64,000 nt of DNA from Alphaproteobacteria bacterium (GCA_030432025.1 JAUIIA010000002.1:62001-126000); one strand, 5' to 3'; numbered from the stretch's first letter, positions 1 through 9,227 are shown. A program made the numbers and translations. The notes: generated from the sequence alone by a model not told the origin.

Positions 1-1799
1 AGACTGGCGATCAACGTTTCCTTGGCTGATAAGTCCGCACGCAGCTCCTCATTCAAGCTCAGCGCAGATGCAAGCTCCGTCTTCACCTCGTCGAGACTTT
101 TCTTTAATGAGGTGTTCGTATTTTCCAGCTCCGTAACGTGTTCATGCAAATCTGCAATCTTTTGACTGCTGAGCGCATGTGTTTCTGACTGTGTTTCGGC
201 CACAGCACTCACCTGTTCAAGAGCTTTCTTTTTATCAGCCTTGAGTTCATTCACATTCGCCATAGACGCGGCAAGTTCGTCTTGTAGAGCCTTATTCTCA
301 CCACGTAGCTTTTCAATCGTGTCGAGCTGTTTATCCATCGCAGCTATTTCGCTGTCCTTGGCATCCTGTGTGCTCAACAAATTCTCGATCTCTTTTTCAA
401 GCGCTGCAATATCCTGAGCAGCTGCAGATTTAAGCTCGGCAATTTCCTTTTGATGCTTACTCTGCAACTCTTGCTGCATACTGGCCGATGCCTGAGATGC
501 CGTTTCTTTAAGCAAACGGTTTTCATTTTCTGTTTTTGCAATCTGCTCACGCAATTGATCCAGCAACTGGCTATCTACATTTTGTGCAGCCTGCTGGCTT
601 TGCATAGCTTTTTGAGCATCCTTTAACGACGCATTCTCACGTTCCAGCGCGGCAAGCTGACTTTCATAGTTATTCTTGATGTTCTCACGCATGGTCAGAA
701 TGTCGCTACTCAAGCGCTCGTTTTCATCTTCCAACGCAGAAACCTGAGATTCCAACTCGGCAACCGCCGCATCATCAACACCGGAAGACACAGGTGACGC
801 AATCGCCGCCTCTAACTGTCTGTTGGCACTTTTAAGCTCCTTAACTTGATCCATCAGCACAAGAATTTGCTCAGAATCCGACTCGCCTGACTGCAGCTTA
901 GCTTCCAGCGTCAATTTCTCTCTACGGATTTGCTCCAACTCCGTCTGCAACTTGGAAATCTCTGAAAGACTTTCCGTGTCAGGCTCGACAACGGCAGTTG
1001 TCTGCGCCTCGGCCAACCTGCGTTTCAACAACACATTCTCGTCTTCCAGCTGTCGTAATTCCGCCGACAGTTGAGTAACAGATGAAGAAACTTCGCTGAC
1101 ACCTTCCCCGCTGCTCTTCAGCTGGGTTTGTAGTGCTGTGTTTCTTTCCTTCAGTGTATTGATCTGTTTACGCAGGTTATTGATCTCGCTACGGAATGAC
1201 TTCGTCGCATCGGCAACCCGCGCTTCAAGGTCCGCGCTACTGATAGTCGAGCTGGCACCAGGGGAGACAACAGGGTTCTCTTCGCCCGCCGCCGGCATAA
1301 CCGCACTGGCTATGCAAGCATCAAGCTGGGATTGCCCTGTATCAATGTCCGAAACATTAAAATGAAATGATTTTTCAGCAACCTCTATACGCAATAGCCC
1401 TGTGCGTTCCATCGCACCGAAAAAGCTCGGGTCTCGCCCCATACGCACAACAAAGGCTTTGTTGGAAACAGGTTTGATAGTGTAAGCACGCTGCTGCCCC
1501 GCTCCGGGGTCGAGCATGATTTTAACGTCCTGCCCGCTGCTAAATACTGGCTGCTGAAAATCCAGCGCCATTGATGTTTCGGAGCTGCTATTACGCGCAA
1601 CTGTAAGAACCGTGTCCTGATTAAACTTTTTAGCCAACGCACAATATGGATTGGCCTGATTATCGACCTTGCTGACAGCCCATGAAGTAGACGGGCTCAT
1701 GAACGTGCCCTTTTGTGCCAATGCTGTGTTAACGAGAGCCGAGCTGGCCAAAAGACTTCCTACAAGTGCCGCAGATGAGACAAATGAGCGAATGCGCAT
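1..1799 (-). CDS. Secreted coiled-coil protein (partial at left edge)
   Basis: An open frame of about 599 codons starts with ATG at 1797-1799 and runs off the left edge without a stop. Residues 1-28 form a Sec signal peptide (basic start, long hydrophobic core, ending ALA before Gln). A globular stretch of roughly 130 residues with two cysteines (NPYC and LDAC contexts) follows. From about residue 165 on, the sequence is an uninterrupted Glu/Gln/Leu/Ser-rich heptad pattern, a long parallel coiled coil. I do not recognise the family. The secreted head followed by a long stalk suggests a periplasmic spacer or tether. It lies downstream of the TcpQ-domain gene on the same strand, so an envelope-machine role is possible but unproven. 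The C-terminus is not visible. Confidence 0.8.
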   Translation of the reverse strand, partial: MRIRSFVSSAALVGSLLASSALVNTALAQKGTFMSPSTSWAVSKVDNQANPYCALAKKFNQDTVLTVARNSSSETSMALDFQQPVFSSGQDVKIMLDPGAGQQRAYTIKPVSNKAFVVRMGRDPSFFGAMERTGLLRIEVAEKSFHFNVSDIDTGQSQLDACIASAVMPAAGEENPVVSPGASSTISSADLEARVADATKSFRSEINNLRKQINTLKERNTALQTQLKSSGEGVSEVSSSVTQLSAELRQLEDENVLLKRRLAEAQTTAVVEPDTESLSEISKLQTELEQIRREKLTLEAKLQSGESDSEQILVLMDQVKELKSANRQLEAAIASPVSSGVDDAAVAELESQVSALEDENERLSSDILTMRENIKNNYESQLAALERENASLKDAQKAMQSQQAAQNVDSQLLDQLREQIAKTENENRLLKETASQASASMQQELQSKHQKEIAELKSAAAQDIAALEKEIENLLSTQDAKDSEIAAMDKQLDTIEKLRGENKALQDELAASMANVNELKADKKKALEQVSAVAETQSETHALSSQKIADLHEHVTELENTNTSLKKSLDEVKTELASALSLNEELRADLSAKETLIAS

Positions 1800-1884
1800 A
1801 ACTAAACCTTTAAATTCGATGGTGAAAAATAAGAATCGAAATTACCCTATGTAAATTTTAAAGCCTGCCCTTAGTGAGTCAAAC

Positions 1885-1918
1885 TTATTCACATTCTGTG
1901 GGTTAACGCTGTGGATAA
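1885..1918. promoter_or_regulatory. Two DnaA-box-like sites in inverted orientation
   Basis: TTATTCACA at 1885-1893 and TGTGGATAA at 1910-1918 (the reverse complement of TTATCCACA) both match the TTATNCACA DnaA-box consensus. They lie in the 126-bp gap upstream of the coiled-coil gene. This is seen in the sequence. DnaA binding and any control of the gene are inference. Confidence 0.4.
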
Positions 1919-1925
1919 GTGGGAA

Positions 1926-2693
1926 TCACATACCTTCGACTACGCGAACGACCAAAGTCTTTACGTTGGTTTCAGGATCAACATGAAGCGTCGCGACCGG
2001 ACGCACCTGATTATCCTGATATTGATCCAGCAGCTTTTGCACCGCCCTCTCATAAGTTGCACTCATGATAAAAGGATTGAGCACCGCGAAATCGTTTTCA
2101 CCTTGCCAAATCAATTCAACATTCGCAATTGCGGACCATCCCTGCAAAACCTGACGAATACTGTTCCCTTCCAAAGCATTCCAGTTTAGCTGCTGAACAC
2201 CAACAGGTGCGCGCGCCTCAACGGGTATTGGCGGAGGTACAGCATCCACCTCCATCGGGGTAATCCCTGAAGGCGCAGCTTCTTCACGCTTTTTATATTT
2301 TTGCTTTTGCTCCGCAGCCCAACGTTCATACTCCTGAACGTCATTCAAAGGTGGGGAAAGCGGTTCATCTGTGGGTGCGCTGACAATGTCTTCTTCCATT
2401 TCGACAGGTTCAGGCAATGCCTCTGCAGCCTTACCGCCATCTTTGGAAAAATAATCACTACCCGGCTCGGGTACGACGACACTATTCAACAACGCGCGTT
2501 CCTGACGAAGCTTCTGTTCTGTCACATCAATAGGCACGAGCAAATCATCCTGCGATGGCTCTGCTATAGGTGAATTAGCCAAAGGTGTCGGATTGATTAC
2601 AATTTTACCCTGCTGCGCGACGGCTGGCTGTCCGGAGAAACCGAACGAAAGGCAAACGCTGAATAATAAGGGTAAGGAGTATTTGGTGTTCAT
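1926..2693 (-). CDS. TcpQ-domain secreted protein
   Basis: 255 residues. A signal peptide ends near residue 26 (AVA before Gln). Residues 27-165 are a low-complexity linker rich in Pro, Glu and Val. The last 85 or so residues (from NWNALEGNSIRQVLQGW) resemble the TcpQ C-terminal domain found in toxin-coregulated pilus and IncI/Dot-type secretion proteins that assist outer-membrane pores. The ATG at 2691-2693 is preceded by AGGAA. The gene follows prfB by 79 bp on the same strand and precedes the coiled-coil gene, so the two secreted products may work together. The TcpQ assignment is from the pattern of the tail and has not been searched. Confidence 0.6.
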   Translation of the reverse strand: MNTKYSLPLLFSVCLSFGFSGQPAVAQQGKIVINPTPLANSPIAEPSQDDLLVPIDVTEQKLRQERALLNSVVVPEPGSDYFSKDGGKAAEALPEPVEMEEDIVSAPTDEPLSPPLNDVQEYERWAAEQKQKYKKREEAAPSGITPMEVDAVPPPIPVEARAPVGVQQLNWNALEGNSIRQVLQGWSAIANVELIWQGENDFAVLNPFIMSATYERAVQKLLDQYQDNQVRPVATLHVDPETNVKTLVVRVVEGM

Positions 2694-2772
2694 AGTGATT
2701 CCTGCATATAGCTTGCGTTAAGTGTATGCAGAACAGGACGCTATGACAATGCAGCAATAAAAACTATGCCCA

Positions 2773-3883
2773 CTATTCCTCAGCAGCGTTTAATTTGAGT
2801 GCTAACGCTGCCTCTAAAAACTGATCGAGATCCCCGTCAAGAACGGCCGCACTTTGCGAAGTCTCTACCCCTGTGCGCAAATCTTTGATCATCTGATAAG
2901 GGTGCAATACATAAGAACGAATTTGGTGCCCCCAGCCGATATCACTTTTCTCACCATGCTCGGCAGCCGCAGCCTCCTCACGCTTTTGTAATTCCGCCTC
3001 ATACAACTTTGCCTTGATCAACGCCATGGCATTTGCACGGTTCTGGTGTTGGGAGCGTTCGCTTTGCACAGCGGCCACAATACCGGTCGGGATGTGTGTA
3101 ATGCGAACAGCGGAATCCGTAGTGTTCACGTGCTGCCCGCCTGCGCCACTGGAACGATACGTATCGATACGTAAATCCTTATCCTCAACATCAACCTCGA
3201 TTGAATCATCAATCACAGGGGACACCGCTACGGATGCAAAACTGGTATGACGACGCGCATTGGAATCGAACGGTGAAATACGCACCAGGCGGTGCACGCC
3301 ATTCTCGGTCTTCATCCAGCCATAGGCCTGATCACCTTCCACTTTCACGGTCGCGGATTTTATACCGGCCTCTTCCCCGTCGCTCATCTCCAAAACGCTA
3401 ACTTTATATCCGCGTTGCTCGGCCCAGCGCGTATACATGCGCAAAATCATATTGGCCCAGTCTTGCGCCTCCGTACCACCGGCACCCGCATTGACTTGCA
3501 GGTAACAATCATTGCCGTCAGCCTCACCGGATAACAAGCTCTCCAACTGCTGCTTTTGCACCTGTTTCTTCATAGCCGCCAAAGCCGCCTCGGATTCGGA
3601 CACGACATCATCATCGCCCTCCTCTTCTCCAAGGGCGATGAGCTCAACATTATCATTCAGGGATTGTTCGACTTCGCGCACCTTGGATATCTGACTATCA
3701 AGACGGTTGCGCTCACGCATAATTTTTTGTGCTTTATCGGAATCGTTCCAGAGCTCGGGGTCTTCACTCAGGGCGTTTAGCTCATCAAGTCTTTGCAGGG
3801 CCTTATCCCAGTCAAAGATGCCTCCTCAGCAATGCCAGGGCATCCTGAATATCCTGAACTATGCTTTCAGTTTCGGCTTTCAT
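2773..3883 (-). CDS. prfB: Peptide chain release factor 2 (programmed +1 frameshift)
   Basis: Class I release factor that reads UGA and UAA and triggers hydrolysis of peptidyl-tRNA on the ribosome. The main frame carries the RF2-type anticodon tripeptide SPF (in [12 protein letters not shown]) and the universally required GGQ loop ([13 protein letters not shown]). The true start is ATG at 3881-3883. Twenty-three codons are read (ending LLRRHL), then the ribosome must shift +1 at CTT TGA C to enter the main frame ([12 protein letters not shown]). The full product is about 369 residues, normal for RF2. An annotation starting at the internal ATG at 3720 would lose the N-terminal domain. The gene follows the DJ-1-like gene by 25 bp. 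Confidence 0.97.
3811..3826 (-). promoter_or_regulatory. prfB autoregulatory frameshift site
   Basis: On the minus strand the order is AGGAGG (3826-3821), CAT, CTT, TGA, C. This is the classical layout: an internal Shine-Dalgarno-like hexamer three bases before the CUU UGA C slippery stop. When RF2 is scarce the ribosome slips +1 at CUU and makes full-length RF2, so the factor controls its own level. Confidence 0.95.
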
Positions 3884-3908
3884 GCAGATTTAGATATATG
3901 AAAGAGCT

Positions 3909-4496
3909 TTACGCGGCAACAGGCTGCAGAACTTTTTCCGCATCATTGTCAGACGTGTTCATCAGAAACTCATAAACGGAGTCAACAAACTCTGCGCGTG
4001 TCTCTTTAGTACAGTTACCTGACAATACATTGTCACTGATTACGCAAGGCGAATCGCTGTAGTCACCGTCGGCTTCTGTAATCGCGGTTGCGTATGTTAA
4101 AGGACCGGCAAGCTTGCGGCCTTCAGCTTTGTTCGCGAATACCATCAATGAAACCGCTTCGTTAAACAGAACAACTGGCTTGTCTGTATCGACAAAACCG
4201 CCGAGGAAACGACGTGTGTGCGCAGTCAAAGCCAGCTTCTCGATGCTTCTGTGCCCACCGGGGATAATCAGAATGTCAAAGTCCGCAGCCAATGCCTGGC
4301 TCAAAACTTGATCAGAAGCAAAATGCAGCCCCCAACCTTCGCTGGTCCAGCTGTTCACGAGCCCGTGATCCATGCTGACAATGCGCATATTTGCCCCTGT
4401 ACCGGACAATTTCTTCTGTGTGTGTGTAAGGTCTCTTTCAGCAAATCCGTTTGCCACGAGCACGGCAATCTTCTTGCCAAGCAGGGGTTTATTCAT
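3909..4496 (-). CDS. DJ-1/PfpI-like protein lacking the nucleophilic cysteine
   Basis: 195 residues with the class I glutamine amidotransferase-like fold: KKIAVLVANGF strand at the N-terminus, DILIIPGGH in the middle, and a C-terminal ISDNVLSGNC segment matching the family's final strand. In active members the nucleophile elbow reads PVAAICHGP. Here the same place reads PVVLFNEAV, so Cys is Asn and the following His is Glu. Protease, deglycase or glyoxalase chemistry is therefore unlikely. A stress-response or binding role is possible. It lies 25 bp upstream of prfB on the same strand and may be cotranscribed. Confidence 0.75.
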   Translation of the reverse strand: MNKPLLGKKIAVLVANGFAERDLTHTQKKLSGTGANMRIVSMDHGLVNSWTSEGWGLHFASDQVLSQALAADFDILIIPGGHRSIEKLALTAHTRRFLGGFVDTDKPVVLFNEAVSLMVFANKAEGRKLAGPLTYATAITEADGDYSDSPCVISDNVLSGNCTKETRAEFVDSVYEFLMNTSDNDAEKVLQPVAA

Positions 4497-4942
4497 ACCT
4501 AGCTCCTGTTTGATACGATTTAGTTATCTTGTTTTTGATGTGCTTTTCGCCGTTTTGGAAAAGCGAGGCGTATTCAACGCAATATCAATTGCAACGTTAT
4601 CTATAATTTCACCTACTTCTGTCAATAAAAAATTATGCACCGCAATAAAAGATTTTTCTAAACTACCTTTATGCATGCGGCTTTGCAGAGGCTCAAAAAA
4701 TGTGGAAAGACACTTTATGGAGCTTTTGCGCACGTCAAAATTTAACGACTATTATAAAGTTAACGACTCACACCTAATTAAGTCGCCCGAAAAAATCCCC
4801 TAAAAACCCGATTATAAATCACAAACTTGCTTTACATTGCGAGTTGGTCGGATTATTGATGGGCTGTTATCACAAATACATAAAACGTTTTTGGATTGAT
4901 CAAGAATTACAAAAGAGTATCAGGTTTAAGGAGCTTATTACG
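4497..4942. other. 446-bp AT-rich intergenic region with direct repeats
   Basis: This gap separates the divergent DJ-1-like and OmpA-like genes. TTAACGACT occurs twice on the plus strand (4742-4750 and 4760-4768, 18 bp apart), a possible operator on one face of the helix. A weak minus-strand frame of 69 codons with GTG at 4733 ends at 4524. It has no recognisable domain and I do not call it a gene. A purine-rich AAGGAG at 4928-4933 is the ribosome binding site of the OmpA-like gene. No promoter is convincing enough to place. Confidence 0.5.
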
Positions 4943-5860
4943 ATGAAAACGCTGCGCAATTTGGTTTTGACCGCAGGACTACTTGCCCTCTCCGGCATGA
5001 CAACAGGCTGTACAGCTTACAAAAGCTTTAGCGAAGTCGAGGCGTTGAATGACGCACAAGCAGTCGGCAGTCCATTCACACAAGAACTTGCAAATGAATA
5101 TCGTCGTTTCGCGAACAGCGAACTGAAAGACATGTTCGACTATCCTGATGCTCTGCACTTCGCACGTAAGGGTTTGGCTGCGGCCTCCGGTACGGTTGTT
5201 CTGCCTGAGCCTGTCTCAGACTGGAACCTGAACGAAACACACATTCAAGAATTGAGCGCGGCACGCGGTCGTTTGATCGTTGCTTATGATTTGGGCGCAC
5301 GCGAAGTTGCTCCTTCATTGGCTGCTCGCACACAAGCTAAATTCGACTGCTGGATCGAAGGTCAGGAAGAAGACTGGCATGATTCGGAAGATGCAGCGTG
5401 TAAGGATGAATTCCTTCGCCTGATCAACGAACTTGAAGGCATGCTTGAGCCTCCTGCTCCTGCGCCTGCACCTGTCGCTGAAGACACAGGCCCATTCGGT
5501 GTTGACCCGAACGCTCCAATGGCTGCTGAAAATGCGATGTATCTGGTTTTCTTCAACTGGGATAAATCAGACCTCGGTTCCGGTGCTCTGAACGTTCTGG
5601 ATGCGGTTGCTGACGAAGTTGCCAAAAACCCACCTACAGCGGTGAACGTTGTTGGCCACACCGATACATCCGGTTCACAAACATACAACCAGCGTCTGGC
5701 TTTCAAACGTGCGAACAATGTTCGTGACGCTTTGATCGAGCGCGGCGTTGACCCTGCCCTGATCGTCGTTGACGCAATGGGTGAGAACGAACTTCTGGTA
5801 GAAACACCTGATGGTATCCGCGAGCCTGCTAACAGACGCGTGAATATCTCTTTCCAGTAG
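4943..5860 (+). CDS. OmpA-family envelope protein with lipoprotein-like signal
   Basis: 305 residues from ATG 4943, chosen because AAGGAG lies 9 bp upstream; the frame is also open further upstream. The N-terminus is a signal sequence ending GMTTGC, close to a lipobox although Thr at -3 is atypical. A helical region (about 25-170), an Ala/Pro linker (about 170-185) and a C-terminal OmpA domain follow. The domain carries the peptidoglycan-binding signature HTDTSG...RANNV, including the Asp and Arg that hold diaminopimelate. It probably anchors the outer membrane to peptidoglycan, in the manner of Pal. Thr codons are almost all ACA, as in other apparently highly expressed genes here. A terminator follows directly. 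Confidence 0.85.
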   Translation: MKTLRNLVLTAGLLALSGMTTGCTAYKSFSEVEALNDAQAVGSPFTQELANEYRRFANSELKDMFDYPDALHFARKGLAAASGTVVLPEPVSDWNLNETHIQELSAARGRLIVAYDLGAREVAPSLAARTQAKFDCWIEGQEEDWHDSEDAACKDEFLRLINELEGMLEPPAPAPAPVAEDTGPFGVDPNAPMAAENAMYLVFFNWDKSDLGSGALNVLDAVADEVAKNPPTAVNVVGHTDTSGSQTYNQRLAFKRANNVRDALIERGVDPALIVVDAMGENELLVETPDGIREPANRRVNISFQ

Positions 5861-5880
5861 AAATTCAATGAATTACGATA

Positions 5881-5909
5881 AAAACCGGGGCATACGTCCC
5901 GGTTTTTTA
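5881..5909 (+). terminator. Rho-independent terminator
   Basis: AAAACCGGG, a short loop, then CCCGGTTTTTT, 20 bp after the stop of the OmpA-like gene. Stem and T-run are both visible. Confidence 0.9.
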
Positions 5910-5945
5910 TTGGGAGCCAGAACCGCTCCGCAACATGGATAAACT

Positions 5946-7388
5946 ATGGATTTTCGTCCAATTCTATACATCCTAGGCATTCTCCTGTCCGTACTGGCCG
6001 TCAGTATGGTTTTGCCGATGATGACGGATATCTACTGGGGTAACGAAGACTGGAAAGCCTTCTTCCTCTGCATCGTGATAACCTCTTTCTTTGGCGGATC
6101 ACTTGTCCTGAGTAACGCAAGCTTCGATCTAAACATAAACTTGCGTCAGGCCTTTATGATGACATTCCTGAGCTGGATTTTACTCTCTCTGTTTGCCGCC
6201 CTTCCGCTGAAGCTCTCCACTATGGATCTGAGCTTTACCGACGCATTTTTCGAAGCTGTATCAGGCATTACCACAACCGGATCAACTGTTATAACAGGCC
6301 TCGACAATGCACCGCCGGGGGTCTTGCTTTGGCGTGCGATCCTCCAATGGCTGGGTGGCATCGGTATCATCATTATGGCGATGTCCGTGCTCCCGTTCCT
6401 GAGCGTTGGTGGTATGCAGATATTCCGTACCGAGCTTTCTGAAAATGACAAGGCCCTGCCCCGTGCGGCACAAATGGCCAGTTCCATCGGCATTGTCTAT
6501 GTCGCCCTGACCGTCGCCTGCGGCATTGGTTATTTAATGTGCGGAATGAGCAAGTTTGACGCCCTCACCCACGCCATGACTACATTGGCCACAGGCGGCT
6601 ACTCTAACTACGACGCATCGCTTGGCCACTTTCACAGCGACTCAATAGAACTTGTCGCATCTCTATTCATGATCATCGCGGGTATTCCGTTTGTCCTCTA
6701 CCTCAAAGTAGTCCGCGGCAATTTACGCCCTCTGGTCACAGACCCGCAGGTAAAGTTATTCCTCAGCATGCTGGCAATCTCAACGGTCGCAATGATCCTC
6801 TACCTGACACTGGTCCGCGACATGGATCTGCACCTCGCCTTTATCGGCTCATCCTTTAACATCGTGTCACTGATGACCGGAACGGGATATTCGAGTGAGG
6901 CCTACGACACATGGGGCGGCTTTGTGGTCGCGATCATGTTCTTCCTCATGGCCATGGGCGCATGTGCCGGCTCGACATCTTGCGGAATCAAACTGTTCCG
7001 CTTCCAGATTTTCTTCGCCGTCGCCCGCGTGCAACTCAAAAAACTCCTGCACCCGAACGCCGCCTACGTTCCCTACTATAATAAAAAGCCAATCCCGAAG
7101 GACGTACCCCTTTCGGTTATGAGCTTCCTCTTCCTGTATGCGGTCAGCTTCGTTGTAGTCGCGTTGGCACTTTCGGCAATCGGCCTGGACTTTATGACCG
7201 CGCTTTCCGGCGCCGTAACATCTATATCGAACGTAGGTCCTGGCCTCGGGGAAATCATCGGGCCTTCCGGCAACTTTGCGCCTTTACCCGACAGCGCAAA
7301 ATGGGTTCTCACCGCCAGCATGTTGCTGGGCAGACTCGAAATCCTTGCAGCGTTAATCCTGCTGCATCCTGATTTTTGGAAACACTAG
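5946..7388 (+). CDS. trkH: Trk/Ktr-type potassium uptake protein TrkH
   Basis: 480 residues, a polytopic inner-membrane channel subunit with the four-fold membrane-pore-membrane repeat of the family. The four selectivity-filter stretches are visible: ITTTGSTV, LATGGYSN, GTGYSSE and ISNVGPGLGE. Length and hydrophobicity are typical of TrkH. It takes up K+ using the membrane gradient and needs a cytoplasmic TrkA-type nucleotide-binding partner, which is not in the window. It lies alone between the terminator of the OmpA-like gene and the convergent hslO, whose 3' end is 3 bp away. Confidence 0.95.
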   Translation: MDFRPILYILGILLSVLAVSMVLPMMTDIYWGNEDWKAFFLCIVITSFFGGSLVLSNASFDLNINLRQAFMMTFLSWILLSLFAALPLKLSTMDLSFTDAFFEAVSGITTTGSTVITGLDNAPPGVLLWRAILQWLGGIGIIIMAMSVLPFLSVGGMQIFRTELSENDKALPRAAQMASSIGIVYVALTVACGIGYLMCGMSKFDALTHAMTTLATGGYSNYDASLGHFHSDSIELVASLFMIIAGIPFVLYLKVVRGNLRPLVTDPQVKLFLSMLAISTVAMILYLTLVRDMDLHLAFIGSSFNIVSLMTGTGYSSEAYDTWGGFVVAIMFFLMAMGACAGSTSCGIKLFRFQIFFAVARVQLKKLLHPNAAYVPYYNKKPIPKDVPLSVMSFLFLYAVSFVVVALALSAIGLDFMTALSGAVTSISNVGPGLGEIIGPSGNFAPLPDSAKWVLTASMLLGRLEILAALILLHPDFWKH

Positions 7389-7391
7389 GTC

Positions 7392-8381
7392 TTACTGAAC
7401 TTTTTCAGGTTTTTTCTTGAACTCTGATTTGGGGAAAGCATATTCCGAGCTACAAAATTCGCAGCGCATAGAAATCTTACCCTGCTCATCTTCCATATAG
7501 TCCAAATCTTCTTCAGGCATCATACGGAGCATATTGAGCACGCGCTCTTCGCTGCATCTGCAATTCTTCTGAATATCCAGAGGCTTGAACACACGCACAT
7601 CTTCTTCATGGAACAAGCGTGTCAGCAGCACATTCGAGTGCAACTCAGCATCCAGAAACTCATCATCGGTGCAGGATTCTAGCAAGATCATAGCCCGTCG
7701 CCAATCATCTTCATCCTGGTTGCTTTTCGACGTTTCGGAATATCCGTCATCTTCCGGCATATTCTGTAACATAATACCGCCACCGCGCCATTGCCCGTCG
7801 CGAAGACCGATGGCCATCTTTATACCCGTATCGATCTGTTCCGATTGCTGGAAGTAATGCTGAACACAATCAATCAACGACGACCCTTTGAGCTCGACAA
7901 TCCCTTGATAGCGCTCGGTATTCTCACCTTGGTCCACTGTAAAGGCGATATAGCCCTTACCCAGATATTGCGCTAGATGGTTTCGTGCGCTTTCCGGGGT
8001 CTTCAATGCCGCCAGCTGCTCACGCGCATGCTCCAATCTCTCAGGATCAAATTGCGCACAACCACGAACATCCCCACTGGATGAAATATCCGCTACCAGC
8101 AAGTCCACCGGCCCGTCGCCCTTCGCCTGCAACGTAAATATCCCTTCATACTTCAACATAGAGGATAGCAGCATCGTCAGCGTGACCGTTTCGGCAACCA
8201 AATGCGCCACAGGGTTGGGATAGTCATGCGGCTCGAGAATATCGTTTAGAACCGAGCCGAGCCTGACGACCCGTCCGCGCAATGATGAAATATCCAGTTG
8301 GAAAGGTTGAATGATGTTGTCATCGGCCTCGTCAAACGCTGTAAACGCATCGATGACCGTATCTTCGTTCGAAATATCCAT
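7392..8381 (-). CDS. hslO: Redox-regulated chaperone Hsp33
   Basis: 329 residues. Hsp33 is a cytoplasmic holdase activated when oxidation releases zinc from a C-terminal four-cysteine centre. The pair NCRC and, about 30 residues later, CEFC are both present, so the redox switch looks intact. The N-terminal substrate-binding domain begins around DNIIQPFQLDISSLRGRVVRLG, a typical start for alphaproteobacterial members. The protein is slightly longer than the E. coli one because of a charged insert around residues 215-230 and a Lys-rich tail. It is convergent with trkH and 57 bp downstream of the ABC permease gene. Confidence 0.95.
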   Translation of the reverse strand: MDISNEDTVIDAFTAFDEADDNIIQPFQLDISSLRGRVVRLGSVLNDILEPHDYPNPVAHLVAETVTLTMLLSSMLKYEGIFTLQAKGDGPVDLLVADISSSGDVRGCAQFDPERLEHAREQLAALKTPESARNHLAQYLGKGYIAFTVDQGENTERYQGIVELKGSSLIDCVQHYFQQSEQIDTGIKMAIGLRDGQWRGGGIMLQNMPEDDGYSETSKSNQDEDDWRRAMILLESCTDDEFLDAELHSNVLLTRLFHEEDVRVFKPLDIQKNCRCSEERVLNMLRMMPEEDLDYMEDEQGKISMRCEFCSSEYAFPKSEFKKKPEKVQ

Positions 8382-8438
8382 TTATTAATTATACCATGAA
8401 AATTCGGCGATTTCTTCTAAAGCCTTATTGGAACTATG

Positions 8439-9227
8439 TTAGCTCTTGATTTTATATCCGGTTTTCAACATCCGGTATATAAGCGCCAACAACGCCAGAT
8501 TAATACCTAACAAGAACCAGACACCCCCATACGGGTCACCATCTGACTGGCCAATAAATCCGGCTCTAAACCCGTCAATCATGTAAAAGAACGGATTGTA
8601 ATATGCAAGGGCTTGCCACATCTTCGGCAAGGATTCGATGGAATAGAACGTACCGGACAAGAATGTCAGCGGCGTAACAATGAAGTTGGTCACGGCGGCA
8701 ATATGGTCAAATTTTTCCGACCAGACACCCGCGGCCATCCCCAGCGCAGCCAATAGCATGGTGCCCAAGAACGCATAAGCGACGACTAGATATATGGAAT
8801 GAATAGTAATCGGGACAAAGAAACTCATCACCACGCCCGTAACAAGCCCGACCAGCAAACCTCTCGCGATAGCACCGATCACAAAGCCGCTCAGCATTTC
8901 GAATGGTGACAAGGGTGGCAGAAGGATATCAACAATATTGCCCTGCACCTTGGAAATCACAATAGAAGAAGATGTATTTGCAAAGGAATTTTGCACCATT
9001 GTCATCATCATCAAGCCGGGCGCCAGAAACTCAAGAAACGGAACATCGCCGACTTGCCGTGCAATACCGCCAAAAGCGAGCGCAAAAATAGCATAGAACA
9101 AAAGCGTCGTAATGACAGGCGCAACGATAGTTTGCGTATATACATTGATGAAACGGTCAACTTCCCGTTTCACCAAGGTAAAAAGACCGATCGTATTAAT
9201 CCCGTTAATGTGTAAAGGCTCTGGCAT
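8439..9227 (-). CDS. ABC-2 type transporter permease
   Basis: 262 residues from ATG 9227; in-frame ATG codons at 9263 and 9308 are alternatives. Six hydrophobic segments and the ABC-2 signature region near the end (FLSGTFYSIESLPKMWQ, then YYNPFFYMIDGFRAGF) match the NodJ/YadH-type exporter permeases. Such permeases pair with a separate ATPase to move polysaccharides, drugs or lipids; no ATPase gene is adjacent, so the substrate cannot be named. The 9263 start would overlap the divergent recX start, which favours 9227, but neither has a strong Shine-Dalgarno sequence. Confidence 0.85.
   Translation of the reverse strand: MPEPLHINGINTIGLFTLVKREVDRFINVYTQTIVAPVITTLLFYAIFALAFGGIARQVGDVPFLEFLAPGLMMMTMVQNSFANTSSSIVISKVQGNIVDILLPPLSPFEMLSGFVIGAIARGLLVGLVTGVVMSFFVPITIHSIYLVVAYAFLGTMLLAALGMAAGVWSEKFDHIAAVTNFIVTPLTFLSGTFYSIESLPKMWQALAYYNPFFYMIDGFRAGFIGQSDGDPYGGVWFLLGINLALLALIYRMLKTGYKIKS

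Noticed and set aside
4524-4733. A 69-codon minus-strand frame with GTG start upstream of the DJ-1-like gene
   Set aside because: No recognisable domain, no clear ribosome binding site, composition like non-coding AT-rich DNA.
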